DNA of 64,000 bases, from assembly GCA_016192825.1 (NCBI GenBank), contig JACPTK010000055.1, forward strand, positions 1-64,000, written 5' to 3'. Position 1 is the first letter of the stretch; the number at the start of each line of letters is the position of its first letter. Positions 26,620-35,067 of this stretch are shown in pieces. The stretch is from Betaproteobacteria bacterium (GTDB lineage Bacteria; Pseudomonadota; Gammaproteobacteria; Burkholderiales; SG8-41). A program made the position numbers and the translations under genes. Under the pieces are notes generated by a model that was given only the letters and a program-made list of their open reading frames with translations, was not told where the DNA came from and did not search any database.

Positions 26620-26634
26620 ACGCCCGACAATCCT
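26598..26634. terminator. Perfect 17-bp inverted repeat across the SDR stop codon
   Basis: AGGATTGTCGGGCGTTC (26598-26614), loop TTT, then the exact complement (26618-26634). The left arm is the last coding sequence of the SDR and the stop TGA (26617-26619) is at the turn. It is a strong RNA hairpin but has no T-run, so termination may be Rho-assisted or the hairpin may protect the 3' end. Confidence 0.65.
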
Positions 26635-26653
26635 GAATTGGGAGTTCATAAAT

Positions 26654-26748
26654 AATATTTGCGAACCGCGCGAGCATCGGGGAAAACACGATGAATTTCC
26701 CGAAAAACGGATTGGGCAAGCACGGTCACATTGCAGTTCGCAAATATT
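26654..26748. repeat. 13-bp inverted pair copying the dienelactone hydrolase 3' end
   Basis: AATATTTGCGAAC (26654-26666) is the exact inverse of GTTCGCAAATATT (26736-26748), which encodes part of the QYLRT C-terminus of the convergent hydrolase. With the hairpin at 26598, each convergent gene has its own end copied in inverse orientation in the spacer. Confidence 0.6.
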
Positions 26749-27439
26749 GGGCGAAGAACGCGAGCATCTCGCTCCACGACCCGCGCGCCGCGCGCTCGCG
26801 GTAGCGCGAGGCATCGAGAAAATTCTGGAAGGCGTGCGCGGCGCCGTTGTAGCGGTGGAACTCGTGCGGCTTGCCCAGGCGCGTGAGTTCCGCGTCGATC
26901 TTGTTCACGTCATCCGGACTCGGGTTGGTGTCTTCGTTCCCGTAGAAGCCGATCACCGGGCAGCCGATGTCCCTGGTGCGGTCGAACGGCGTGGGCAGGC
27001 TGCCCCACTGCTTGAACATGTTGCCGCCGTAGAACACCGCGCATGCCTTCAACTCGCTGCTGGCGGTGGCTATCAGGTAGGAGACGCGCCCGCCCATGCA
27101 GAAGCCGACGATGCCGATGGGGCCGACGGAAACTTCCTTCAGGCCTTTCATGTGGGCGAGCGTCGCGTTCATGTCGGCGATGATTTCGTCGTCCTTCAGC
27201 AGGCCGACGCGCGTGGTGCCTTCCGGTATCTGGGCCGGCTGCCGGTGGAACAGCTCCGGCGCCGCGGCGACGTAGCCCTGGCGGAACAGGCGGTTCACCA
27301 CGTCCTGGATGAACCCGTCCACGCCGGGGCCGTGCTGCGCCACCAGTATGCCCACGCGGCGCGGCGCGCCATCCGGCACTCCGATGTAGACGCGCATCGG
27401 CTTGCCATCAACGGCCAAAGTGTCCCAACGAATGGCCAT
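26726..27439 (-). CDS. Dienelactone hydrolase family protein
   Basis: The 237-residue alpha/beta hydrolase has the Cys nucleophile in GIVGFCMGGRVS near residue 113, Asp in GFYGNEDTNPSPDD and His in NGAAHAFQN, completing the Cys-Asp-His triad of carboxymethylenebutenolidase-type enzymes. It could open lactones from aromatic ring-cleavage products in the cytoplasm. Strong ribosome site GAGGAGGAA before ATG 27439. The Bug receptor gene is downstream in the same direction. Confidence 0.88.
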   Translation of the reverse strand: MAIRWDTLAVDGKPMRVYIGVPDGAPRRVGILVAQHGPGVDGFIQDVVNRLFRQGYVAAAPELFHRQPAQIPEGTTRVGLLKDDEIIADMNATLAHMKGLKEVSVGPIGIVGFCMGGRVSYLIATASSELKACAVFYGGNMFKQWGSLPTPFDRTRDIGCPVIGFYGNEDTNPSPDDVNKIDAELTRLGKPHEFHRYNGAAHAFQNFLDASRYRERAARGSWSEMLAFFAQYLRTAM

Positions 27440-27587
27440 CGTTCCTCCTCGGAAAAAGCGTGATTGTTCCGTGTGATTCTGCCAAGGGGTCGGAGTCCGT
27501 CCAAGTCTCCATTTTCGCGCGCGGTGAGCGGTGATAAATCGTCCGCTCGAACGCGCGCAAATAAAGCGGCGCCCCCGGCGGCCGCAT

Positions 27588-28571
27588 TTATTCGATCTTG
27601 ATGCCGGCCGTCTTGACGAGCCGGCCGTACTTCGCCAGTTCTTCCTTCAGGTGAGCCGCGTACTGCTGCGGCGTGCCGCCGACCGCCTCCAGCCCGAGCG
27701 CGCCGAAGCTGTCCTTCACTTCCGCGGACTGAAGTATCCTCACGACCTCGCGGTTCAGCCCGCCCACGATTTCCCGCGGCGTCGTCGCCGGCGCGAGCAT
27801 TCCGAATGCGGTGCTCGCCTCATACCCGGGGACGCCGGCTTCCGCCACCGTCGGATACTCCGGCAAAAGGGCGGAGCGCGTGCGCGTCCCGACCCCGAGC
27901 GCTCTGATTTTCCCCGCGCGGATGTGCGGCAGGACGACCGGCAGGTTCTCGAAGACCAGTTGCACCTGTCCGGCCAGTAGGTCGAGCATGGATTGGCTGC
28001 TTCCCTTGTAGGGCACGTGCGTGATCCGCACGCCGGCCATCGCCTTGAACTGCTCGGCCGAAAGATGCGCAACTGAGCCATTGCCCGCGGTGCCAAAGTT
28101 AAGTGCCCTTGGCTTCTGCTTCGCCAGCGCGATGAGTTCCTTTACTGTGGAAGCCGGGACCGACGGATGCACGACCAGCACGAATGGGCTGATCGTCGTC
28201 TGGACGATCGGCGCGAAATCCCTGAGCGTGTCATACGGCATGTTCTTCCGCAGGTTGGGATTGATCGTCATCGGGCCCGGAGTGCCCATCAGCAGTGTGT
28301 AGCCGTCCGCCGTCGCTTTCGCCACCAGGTCCGCGCCTATCACTCCGCCCGCGCCGGACCGGTTGTCGACCACCACCGGTTTGCCGAACGCTTGCGAGAG
28401 TTTTTGGGCAATCGCCCGCGCGGTCAGGTCGGTCCCGCCGCCGGGCGCAAACGGCACGACGAGTCGAATCGGTTTTGTGGGATATTCCAGCGTAGCCGCG
28501 ATGCCTGCCCCGTTGAGCAGCCATAGCGCAGCACACGCAACAGCTCGCCCCGCACGACCCTCGCTTCGCAT
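27588..28571 (-). CDS. Bug-type tripartite tricarboxylate receptor
   Basis: The 327-residue TctC/Bug protein has a signal peptide (MRSEGRAGRAVACAALWLLNGAGIAA) and then YPTKPIRLVVPFAPGGGTDLTAR, VVVDNRSGAGGVIGADLVAK, FGTAGNGSVAHLSAEQFK and VPYKGSSQSMLDLLAGQVQ, all canonical. Start at ATG 28571 follows an AGGAGGA ribosome site. It is a periplasmic carboxylate-binding protein. It lies downstream of decayed flavoprotein DNA. Confidence 0.93.
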   Translation of the reverse strand: MRSEGRAGRAVACAALWLLNGAGIAATLEYPTKPIRLVVPFAPGGGTDLTARAIAQKLSQAFGKPVVVDNRSGAGGVIGADLVAKATADGYTLLMGTPGPMTINPNLRKNMPYDTLRDFAPIVQTTISPFVLVVHPSVPASTVKELIALAKQKPRALNFGTAGNGSVAHLSAEQFKAMAGVRITHVPYKGSSQSMLDLLAGQVQLVFENLPVVLPHIRAGKIRALGVGTRTRSALLPEYPTVAEAGVPGYEASTAFGMLAPATTPREIVGGLNREVVRILQSAEVKDSFGALGLEAVGGTPQQYAAHLKEELAKYGRLVKTAGIKIE

Positions 28572-28607
28572 GTTTGTCCTCCTCCTATTCCATCCGCTCG
28601 TCGACGG

Positions 28608-28986
28608 ATAAGCATAAAACGGCGGGCGCTCGATCTTGACGGGCTTGCCGTAGCCCGTGGACAGGCCTTCGCGCCCTTGTATACCGCTATCAGCGCGGTG
28701 TGCTCTTCGCCCGCGGCGCGGGGGTGATTGCCGAACGTGCCCTTGATCTGGCCCATATCGCGAAAACCGGCGGCGAGATGCCATCCTATCATCAATCCGT
28801 CGCGCGTATTGCCCGAGCCTCCGACGAGCACCGCCTTGGTCTGAGCCGGCGCAAAGCGTTTCAAGGGTTCCGCGTTCCGCGACGCCTCGTAGACACCGGC
28901 ATCGGCAAGCAGCGCAGCGCCTTGTTGTAGTCGCTCCAGGCTTTCTGGCGCGGCATGCTCTGGCACCACAGTTTGATTTTTGCCAT
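28608..28986 (-). pseudogene. Decayed FAD-dependent oxidoreductase, with a racemase-like start
   Basis: On the minus strand, MAKIKLWCQSMPRQKAW (from 28986) resembles the start of the Asp/Glu-racemase-like proteins nearby. A frame change leads into AKxVLVGGSGNTRDGLMIGW and FRDMGQIKGTFGNHP, typical of the flavin domain of FAD-binding dehydrogenases. A further frame gives GLSTGYGKPVKIERPPFYA, like the C-terminal part of the same family. Frames shift at least twice and most of the gene is missing. Confidence 0.55.
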
Positions 28987-28992
28987 TTCTTT

Positions 28993-29060
28993 TCAGTCTC
29001 CCCGCATGCCGCCGTTCACATCCAGGATCTCCGCGGTGATATAACCCGCGGACTTCGCCG
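28993..29060 (-). pseudogene. SDR C-terminal remnant cut by a hairpin element
   Basis: The minus strand reads AKSAGYITAEILDVNGGMRGD then TGA (28993-28995), the standard tail of a 3-oxoacyl-ACP-reductase-type SDR. The sequence is cut exactly where the TAGCAGCCTGTC hairpin begins at 29061; the rest of the gene is absent. Confidence 0.7.
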
Positions 29061-29098
29061 CTAGCAGCCTGTCGGACCCAAGTCCGACAGGCTGCTAG
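29061..29098. repeat. Solo TAGCAGCCTGTCGGAC hairpin, copy B
   Basis: CTAGCAGCCTGTCGGAC, loop CCAA, GTCCGACAGGCTGCTAG: a perfect 17-bp stem. Its right arm supplies the TAG stop (29095-29097) of the racemase-like gene, and its left edge truncates an SDR remnant. Same sequence as one end of the elements at 17581 and 30182. Confidence 0.85.
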
Positions 29099-29913
29099 CG
29101 GCGAACTGGGAACAGGTGGGTCATCCCGTAGAGGCCGATGAGTTCCTTGACGCGCTCGCGGGGCGGTTTCTCGACGAAGTAGCCGCGGCGCGCGGGACTC
29201 AGGCCACAGGTGCGGCGCAGATCGACCATGGTCTCGGCGATCTTGATCGTGGCCGCGAGTGAATCGACCACCGGAACGTTGTCGATTCGATTGACCCCGT
29301 GCCGCGCGAGCAGCGCGCACAGCGGCGCCTCTCCCGGAATGATGACGTCGATCCCATCCCGGATCATGGCGCGCGCGGCTGCGTGAAACCGTTCCAGCAG
29401 GCTCTGCGGTTCTTCGTAGGCTTTGAGCACGTCATTGAATCCGAAGCCCACGTAGCGCACGCCGCCGAAGTGCGCCGCCAGGCCCACTCTGGCCGCGTTC
29501 TCTGCGATGAGCGGCGCCATTTCCTCGATGAACAGCAGCACGCCCATGCGTTCGCCCAGCATTCTCGCGGTGAGCATGGCGCTTTCGCCGTACCCGACCA
29601 CGGGGATATCGATCACGCTGCGCGTTTCGCGCAGCGCCGGCTCCGGGATCGACATGATGGCGTACGCGTCATAGCCTTGCTCCTCCGCGGCGATTCCCGC
29701 AAGGACAAACTGCTGGCCGTGCAGGTACTGGAAATAGGCGTAGCGGATGTCGTTTCCCGGATAGTTGGTCCGGTACGTCTGCGCGTGCATTCCGTGCAAC
29801 ACGACCTCGGTGTCCACGCGGGCGACCTTGCCGAAGTGCTGTCGGAGGGCGGCGGCGTAGGCCGGCAAGTTATCGAGGACCGTAAAGCTCTGATGCCAGA
29901 TCCGGATTCCCAT
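29095..29913 (-). CDS. Asp/Glu racemase superfamily protein without catalytic cysteines
   Basis: The 272-residue protein starts MGIRIWHQSFTVLDNLPAYA and has the two-domain aspartate/glutamate/hydantoin racemase pattern. The positions normally holding the two Cys read AYAIMSIPEPAL and VIIPGEAPL, so the racemase base pair is missing. A lyase, isomerase or binding role on a small carboxylate is possible. The stop codon is provided by the hairpin element, so the original C-terminus may be altered. An organic-acid context (Bug receptor, flavoprotein) surrounds it. Confidence 0.75.
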   Translation of the reverse strand: MGIRIWHQSFTVLDNLPAYAAALRQHFGKVARVDTEVVLHGMHAQTYRTNYPGNDIRYAYFQYLHGQQFVLAGIAAEEQGYDAYAIMSIPEPALRETRSVIDIPVVGYGESAMLTARMLGERMGVLLFIEEMAPLIAENAARVGLAAHFGGVRYVGFGFNDVLKAYEEPQSLLERFHAAARAMIRDGIDVIIPGEAPLCALLARHGVNRIDNVPVVDSLAATIKIAETMVDLRRTCGLSPARRGYFVEKPPRERVKELIGLYGMTHLFPVRR

Positions 29914-30430
29914 TGACTGATTCCCTTTGGCTAAGAGCGCCTAACAAAATGACCTTCCCCTCCTTTTCAAGGGGAATGTTCTACTTCGCGTACCCAAAAA
30001 CTCAGGCCATCTTGTCTATTTCGAACTTCGCTGCGCCAATAGCTTCTTTTCGCATCAATTCTTCGCTGCGAAGTGGTCTATCCCCGCTTTTCCGTATGGG
30101 ACCGCTGTCAATCTGATACTCCCAAGTCCACCCCTTTCCGCGCTCAAGGGTAGCTCTGCGCCCACGCGGTCCCGCCGGCCTAGGAGTTTGTCGGACTTGG
30201 CTCCGACAAACTCCTTATGCAAAACCGCCTGCACGAAAAGGGAGGCAAAAAGCAATGAAAACTTCATTTCGAGCCTACTCGTCCGCCTTTTACAGGGCAA
30301 TAAGGGTCGCTATCCCGGGTTTCATTCGAGATCCGCAGGCGGTTTTGCTGTTAGCAGCCTGTCCGACACCTAAGTCCGACAGGCTGCTAGGCTGCCGCGA
30401 TCAACCAGAGAACAACGCTCGTCGTTCGTC
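29914..30430. other. 517-bp spacer with hairpin-ended element, no clear gene
   Basis: The first 260 bases are AT-richer and contain a CCCCTCCTTTTCAAGGGG palindrome but no supported gene. The rest is the element at 30182-30389. Confidence 0.5.
30182..30389 (+). mobile_element. Hairpin-ended MITE-like element, copy C (most complete)
   Basis: Left hairpin AGGAGTTTGTCGGA/TCCGACAAACTCCT (30182-30215); inner inverted pair GCAAAACCGCCTGC (30219-30232) and GCAGGCGGTTTTGC (30335-30348), perfect over 14 bp; right hairpin TAGCAGCCTGTCCGAC/GTCCGACAGGCTGCTA (30352-30389) with one mismatch. The roughly 100-bp core contains no transposase. Order is opposite to copy A, that is, inverted insertion. Confidence 0.65.
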
Positions 30431-31933
30431 TCATGACTTGCTCCCCGCAGTTTGCACGCGCTGCGCGGTATCGGTTCCGGCAAACCGGCCGAACACGGCG
30501 CCCTTGAGCACCGAAGTCGCGCCGGTGTAGTTCTTGTAGTACAACCCGACGACCTCACCGGCCGCATACAACCCCGGGATGGGATCTCCCTGCTGGTTGA
30601 GCACCCGCGCGTGACGGTCGACCTTGAGCCCGCCGAAGGTCAGCACGTTCGATGAAATGACGGGATAGGCGTGGAACGGCGGCTCGTCGATCGGATACGC
30701 CCAGTTCGATTTTCGGGGAACGAGTCCTTGCGTCGCCGCGCCATCCAGCGCGAGCGGTTTGAACTCGGCCGGCCGGCACGCGCGGTTGTACTCGGCCACC
30801 GTTGCCTCCAGGGCCTGCGGCGCGATCCCGAGCTTCGGTCCAAGTTCGGCAAGCGTGCGCCCGTCAATGGGAGGCTGGTCGGTCCTCAGCCCGAGCCGAT
30901 AGTTGGGAATGCGGGTGTGACGCGCATCCAGCACGGCGTACGCGATGCCGTTCGTCTGGTTGAAGATCTCGCGCGTGATGCGCTCGTAACACGCGTCGAT
31001 CGTCGCGGGCGCCTCGTCGGTGAAGCGCTGTCCCTGCTGGTTCACCAGGATGCCGTACGAAAAGATGAAAACGGACGGCTCCGCGATGCCCGAACGCGGG
31101 TCCACCGGTTCCGCGTGGTAGCTGCCATAGTCGCCGCAGGGCGCGGCACCGATGTCGAGCGCCATCCGGACGCCTTCGCCCTTGTTGTAGTAGCCGCCGC
31201 GGCAGACCGGCCGCAGGAAGATCGACCTCGGCCCCATGTAGCGGCTCAGCATTTCCGGGTTGCCCTCGAATCCGCCGCAGCCGAGCACGACGGCGTTCGC
31301 CCTGAACTCCTGAACCGCGGCGTCGTCGCCCACTGCGCGCACGCCGATCACTTTGCCGGTCCCGTCCTGGATCAGGCTGGTCGCGGCGGTCTCGTAGACG
31401 AAGCGGGCGTTCCTCTTTTCGGCTTCCGATGCGAGGGCTTCGACGAGCGCCAGGCCGCCGCCCACCGGCAGCAGGCGCGGCTGGGACCGGGTCAGGAACT
31501 GCGTCGGCAGAAAATCGAAGCGGACGCCGAAACTCTTGAGCCACTGGATCGTCGGCCCGGCCGCTTCCGCGAACGCGGAGACGAGCTCAGGATCGGCGAA
31601 ACCGAGCGTCTTGAGCAAGGCAGGCCAATTCTCGCGCGCTCCCGAGGCGAGATGCACCAGCGAGGGGTCGAGATAGCCTCCGGCGTTCTGCGCGAACTGG
31701 TCCTCGAAGTCGTCCGTGACCTCGGTGTCGCTTTTCATCCGCAGGTACGCTTCGGTGTAACGGGTCTGGCCGCCCCGTTCCTCCTTCGGCGCGCGTTCCA
31801 GGATGGTGACGCTCGCGCCGCCCTGCAGGGCGGAAACCGCCGCCGCCAGGCCGGCGATGCCGCAGCCGACGACGACCACATCGGATCGAGTTTCGGTCAA
31901 AGCCTTCTCCGTCCCTTCTGACCGGGAGGTCAT
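30431..31933 (-). CDS. FAD-dependent tricarballylate dehydrogenase-like flavoprotein
   Basis: The 500-residue protein has the FAD motif DVVVVGCGIAGLAAAVSALQGGA, LERAPKEERGGQTRY, and C-terminal FGGLKVDRHARVL and GLYAAGEVVGLYYKNY. It belongs to the same superfamily as the protein at 9397 but is GC-rich and clearly divergent, so not a recent duplicate. It should oxidise or reduce a carboxylate-bearing substrate using FAD. Downstream is the hairpin element; no partner subunit lies alongside. Confidence 0.82.
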   Translation of the reverse strand: MTSRSEGTEKALTETRSDVVVVGCGIAGLAAAVSALQGGASVTILERAPKEERGGQTRYTEAYLRMKSDTEVTDDFEDQFAQNAGGYLDPSLVHLASGARENWPALLKTLGFADPELVSAFAEAAGPTIQWLKSFGVRFDFLPTQFLTRSQPRLLPVGGGLALVEALASEAEKRNARFVYETAATSLIQDGTGKVIGVRAVGDDAAVQEFRANAVVLGCGGFEGNPEMLSRYMGPRSIFLRPVCRGGYYNKGEGVRMALDIGAAPCGDYGSYHAEPVDPRSGIAEPSVFIFSYGILVNQQGQRFTDEAPATIDACYERITREIFNQTNGIAYAVLDARHTRIPNYRLGLRTDQPPIDGRTLAELGPKLGIAPQALEATVAEYNRACRPAEFKPLALDGAATQGLVPRKSNWAYPIDEPPFHAYPVISSNVLTFGGLKVDRHARVLNQQGDPIPGLYAAGEVVGLYYKNYTGATSVLKGAVFGRFAGTDTAQRVQTAGSKS

Positions 31934-32189
31934 GATACCCCCTTAATGCAACCGCAGATGAATCCCGTTCCAATGTCCATCTTCCAAACGTGTCGCGGAC
32001 CATTGCTCATGAGGAGCTTGCGGAGGTCATTAGAACGGGATGAACGCAGATACACGCAGATCAAAACCGGAAATTAGCCGCCAAGACGCCAAGACCGCCA
32101 AGGAAAACGAATTCAATGGAACTCCTTGCAAAATTGCGTGCGTCCCATGCATTTCACGCATTCTCCGAACTGCAACGGGCTTGCGCTTC
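31934..32189. other. Spacer with CGCAGAT and CCGCCAAGAC repeat patches
   Basis: No gene. Around 31950-32110 there are fragments of two repeat types: AACCGCAGATGAAT with GAACGCAGATACACGCAGATC, and CCGCCAAGACGCCAAGACCG. The second also occurs near 509-530. Confidence 0.6.
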
Positions 32190-32549
32190 TTATGGTGCGA
32201 CGTCGGTTGGTTGATGCCGTTTGATTATTTCGTCCATTCGGTCGAGAAAATTGTCCGGTGACGCGAGCGGAGCCTGGTACCGGTCGAGCACTCGATCAGT
32301 CCAATCGCGGATGTAGTGCCCGAATACCTTCGCTGGGACATCGGGTGGAATCCGGTGTTCATTACCGGATCGAGTAGGAACAGGATAACGGCCACCCCAA
32401 TAAACCACTTCGCTCAGATGCTTGAGAATCTCACGTAACGCTCGGTAGTCTTGATCGGTGGCAAATAATGGGTCGACCGATCGATCGAAAACACCTGCTT
32501 TCTCCCCGAGCTGTTCGAGGTTATGTCCTGCACCTATCTGCGGTTGCAT
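32190..32549 (-). pseudogene. N-terminally truncated HEPN-like protein
   Basis: The 119-residue frame begins inside an AACCGCAGAT repeat and continues AGHNLEQLGEKAGV and LREILKHLSEVVYWGGRYPVP, which resembles the second half of HEPN-type helical domains. The first half and any native start are missing. The frame ends next to the adjacent aminotransferase stop (32550). Probably a remnant; a short functional protein cannot be excluded. Confidence 0.5.
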
Positions 32550-33707
32550 TCAGATCTTGCACAAGATTTCTGCGCCTTTGGCCAGGGTTTCTTCCGACTT
32601 CGCGAAGCAGAACCGCAGCACCTTGTGGTCCGGCGGCTCGCGGTAGAACACCGACACCGGGATCGAGGCGATGCGGCGTTCCTTCGTCAGCCGGATCGCG
32701 AGATCGGTGTCGCGCTCGTCGCTGATCGCGTCGTAGGCGAGGTTCTGGAAGAACGTGCCGCGCGAGGGCAGCGGCTTGAAGCGCGAGGCCTTGACGCCCT
32801 CGAGGAAGAAATCGCGCTTTCGCTGGTAGAACGTCGCGAGCGACAGATAGGCGTCCCGGTTCTCCATGAACTCGGCCAGCGCGTACTGCAGGGGGCCGTT
32901 GGCGACGAACACGTTGAACTGGTGCACCTTGCGGAATTCCGCCATCAGCTCTTTCGGCGCCAGCACGTGGCCCATCTTCCAGCCGGTGACGTGGTAGGTC
33001 TTGCCGAAGGAGGAGACGACGAAGCTGCGCTCGGCGAGGCCGGGAAAGCGCGCGACGCTCTGGTGCCGGTGGCCGTCGAACACGATGTGCTCGTAGACCT
33101 CGTCGCTCACCACCACCACGTCGGTGCCGCGCAGGATGCTTTCGAGCATCCGCATGTCCTCTCCCGAGAACACGCTCGCGGTGGGATTGTTGGGCGTGTT
33201 GATGATGATCATGCGCGTCTTCGGCGTGATCGCGCGGCCCACCTGCTGCCAGTCGATGCTGTAATCGGGGTAGCGCAGCTGCACGTAGACCGGCACGCCG
33301 CCGTTGACCTCGACCGAGGGCGCGTAGCTGTCGTAGGCGGGCTCGAACAGGATCACCTCGTCGCCGGGCTGCACCAGCGCCGTGACGGCGGTGAAAATGG
33401 CGTAGGTCGCGCCCGGCGTGACGGTTACCTCGTTCTCGGAATCGTATTTGGCCCCGTAGAGCGACTCCACTTTTTCCGCGATGCGCTCGCGCAGGCGCGG
33501 GATGCCCGCCATCGGCGGGTACTGGTTGACGCCCGAATTGATGTACTTCGTGACGAGATCGCGCAGCGCCTTCGCGCAGTCGAAGTCGGGAAAGCCCTGC
33601 GACAGGTTGATCGCGTTGTGCTCCTGCGCGAGCCGCGACATCACGGTGAAGATCGTGGTGCCGACGTTGGGCAGCTTGGACGCGATCGGGCGCGGATACG
33701 TGGGCAT
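32550..33707 (-). CDS. PLP-dependent aminotransferase, class I (methionine/kynurenine type)
   Basis: The 385-residue fold-type I aminotransferase has INLSQGFPDFDC near the start, TPGATYAIFTAVTALVQPGDEVILFEPAYDSY, INTPNNPTASVF, DEVYEH and the PLP Lys in SSFGKTYHVTGWKMGH. This matches YbdL-type methionine and kynurenine aminotransferases, transferring an amino group to a 2-oxoacid in the cytoplasm. Start at ATG 33707; a longer frame upstream is repeat DNA. Divergent from the dehydrogenase at 33967. Confidence 0.9.
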   Translation of the reverse strand: MPTYPRPIASKLPNVGTTIFTVMSRLAQEHNAINLSQGFPDFDCAKALRDLVTKYINSGVNQYPPMAGIPRLRERIAEKVESLYGAKYDSENEVTVTPGATYAIFTAVTALVQPGDEVILFEPAYDSYAPSVEVNGGVPVYVQLRYPDYSIDWQQVGRAITPKTRMIIINTPNNPTASVFSGEDMRMLESILRGTDVVVVSDEVYEHIVFDGHRHQSVARFPGLAERSFVVSSFGKTYHVTGWKMGHVLAPKELMAEFRKVHQFNVFVANGPLQYALAEFMENRDAYLSLATFYQRKRDFFLEGVKASRFKPLPSRGTFFQNLAYDAISDERDTDLAIRLTKERRIASIPVSVFYREPPDHKVLRFCFAKSEETLAKGAEILCKI

Positions 33708-33754
33708 GGCGGTGCGTGAAGGGCGAGGCGGTATTCTATCAGCGCACGCTTGGA

Positions 33755-33930
33755 ACAGCGTGACATGGTACGGCGTGACATGATATCGCGTGACGTGGTG
33801 CGGCGTGACGTGGTGGTGCGTGACGTGGTAGTGCGTGGATTGCCTTTGCGGTCTTTTGCTCGAAGTTCCTGTCACGTCCCATCATGTCACGCAGCACCAT
33901 GTCACGCCTCACTATGTCACGCAGTCTTAT
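33755..33930. repeat. 15-bp array CGTGACATGGTACGG with inverted counterpart
   Basis: The left half has five 15-bp units beginning CGTGAC(A/G)TG; the right half has units ending ATGTCACGC. Together they form a large imperfect hairpin centred near 33845, filling the divergent spacer between the aminotransferase and dehydrogenase genes. Confidence 0.85.
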
Positions 33931-33966
33931 ATACTTGGCTCCAGGAGTAATCACCTTAAAAGGAAG

Positions 33967-35049
33967 ATGGCATTGGATATCTTGGTAGTGCAGGGCGACG
34001 GCATCGGGCCGGAAATCACGCAGGCGACGCTCACGGTGGTTGCGGCGCTGCAGAAGAAATTCAGTCTCGACTTGCGATTGGAGTACCTCGATTGCGGCCT
34101 GGTGAGCCTGCGCAAGCGCGGCGTCACCGTCCGCGACGAGGACATCGAGCGCGCGAAGCGGGCGGACGGCGTCGTGCTCGGCCCGATGTCGGTCCGGGAA
34201 TATCCACCCGTCGAGAAAGGCGGCATCAACGTGCCGGCCACGTTCCGCACGCGGCTCGATCTCTACGCCAACATCCGGCCGAGCTACGTGCGCCCCGGGC
34301 TGAAGGCGACCGCGCAAAAGATGGATCTCGTGATGGTCCGGGAAAATCTCGAGGACTTCTACGTGGACCGCAACATGTTCCAGGGGCTCGGCGAATTCAT
34401 GCCCACCGAGGAGGTGGTGATCGCCATGGGCAAGATCACGGCGACGGGCTCGCGGCGCATCGCGCGGGCCGCGTGCGAGATCGCGATCCGCCGGCCGCGG
34501 AAGAAGCTCACGATCGTGCACAAGAACCCCGTGTTGAAGATGTACCACACGCTTTTCCTGAACGAGGCCCTGAAGGTGGTGAAGGAATTCCCGCAGCTGG
34601 AGGTCGAGGACCTGATGGTGGACGCGGTGACGGCGCTGCTGATCCGCACGCCGGAGCGCTTCGATACGATACTCACGACCAACATGTTCGGCGACATCCT
34701 GTCGGACGAGGCGGCGGAGCTGGCCGGCAGCCTGGGACTCGCCGCCTCGCTCAACCGCGGCGATCGCAGCGCCGTGGCAAACGCCGGCCACGGCTCGGCA
34801 CCCGACATCGCCGGCAAGGGCATCGCGAACCCGGCGTCGCTCATGCTTTCGACCGCGATGCTGTTCGAGCACCTCGGCGCCACGCGCAAGGATCAGCGCA
34901 TGCTCGACGCGGCCGCCGCCTTCACCCGCGCGGTAGACGGGCGGCTCGGCAGCCCGGAAACCCGCACGCGCGACCTCGGCGGCAGGCTGGGCACGATGGC
35001 CTTCGCGGAAGCAGTTGCGAAAGCGGTGCTCGACGACAGGTCGAAGTAA
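33967..35049 (+). CDS. Isopropylmalate/isocitrate dehydrogenase family protein
   Basis: The 360-residue protein has LVVQGDGIGPEITQA at the start, LVMVRENLEDFYV, HKNPVLKMY, the metal-site region TTNMFGDILSDEAAELAGSLGLAAS and the cofactor loop AGHGSAPDIAGKGIANP. It is a beta-decarboxylating dehydrogenase for a 2-hydroxy dicarboxylate (isopropylmalate, tartrate or homoisocitrate type). Because leu neighbours are absent, a catabolic substrate such as tartrate or a substituted malate is plausible. Start at ATG 33967 with AAAAGGAAG. Confidence 0.87.
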   Translation: MALDILVVQGDGIGPEITQATLTVVAALQKKFSLDLRLEYLDCGLVSLRKRGVTVRDEDIERAKRADGVVLGPMSVREYPPVEKGGINVPATFRTRLDLYANIRPSYVRPGLKATAQKMDLVMVRENLEDFYVDRNMFQGLGEFMPTEEVVIAMGKITATGSRRIARAACEIAIRRPRKKLTIVHKNPVLKMYHTLFLNEALKVVKEFPQLEVEDLMVDAVTALLIRTPERFDTILTTNMFGDILSDEAAELAGSLGLAASLNRGDRSAVANAGHGSAPDIAGKGIANPASLMLSTAMLFEHLGATRKDQRMLDAAAAFTRAVDGRLGSPETRTRDLGGRLGTMAFAEAVAKAVLDDRSK

Positions 35050-35067
35050 CTCAGGACAGGCGGATCA

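Noticed and set aside
29913-30116. Small protein-coding gene of 67 codons
   Set aside because: No ribosome site, no conserved features and lower-GC spacer composition; the frame overlaps the start of the racemase-like gene on the other strand.
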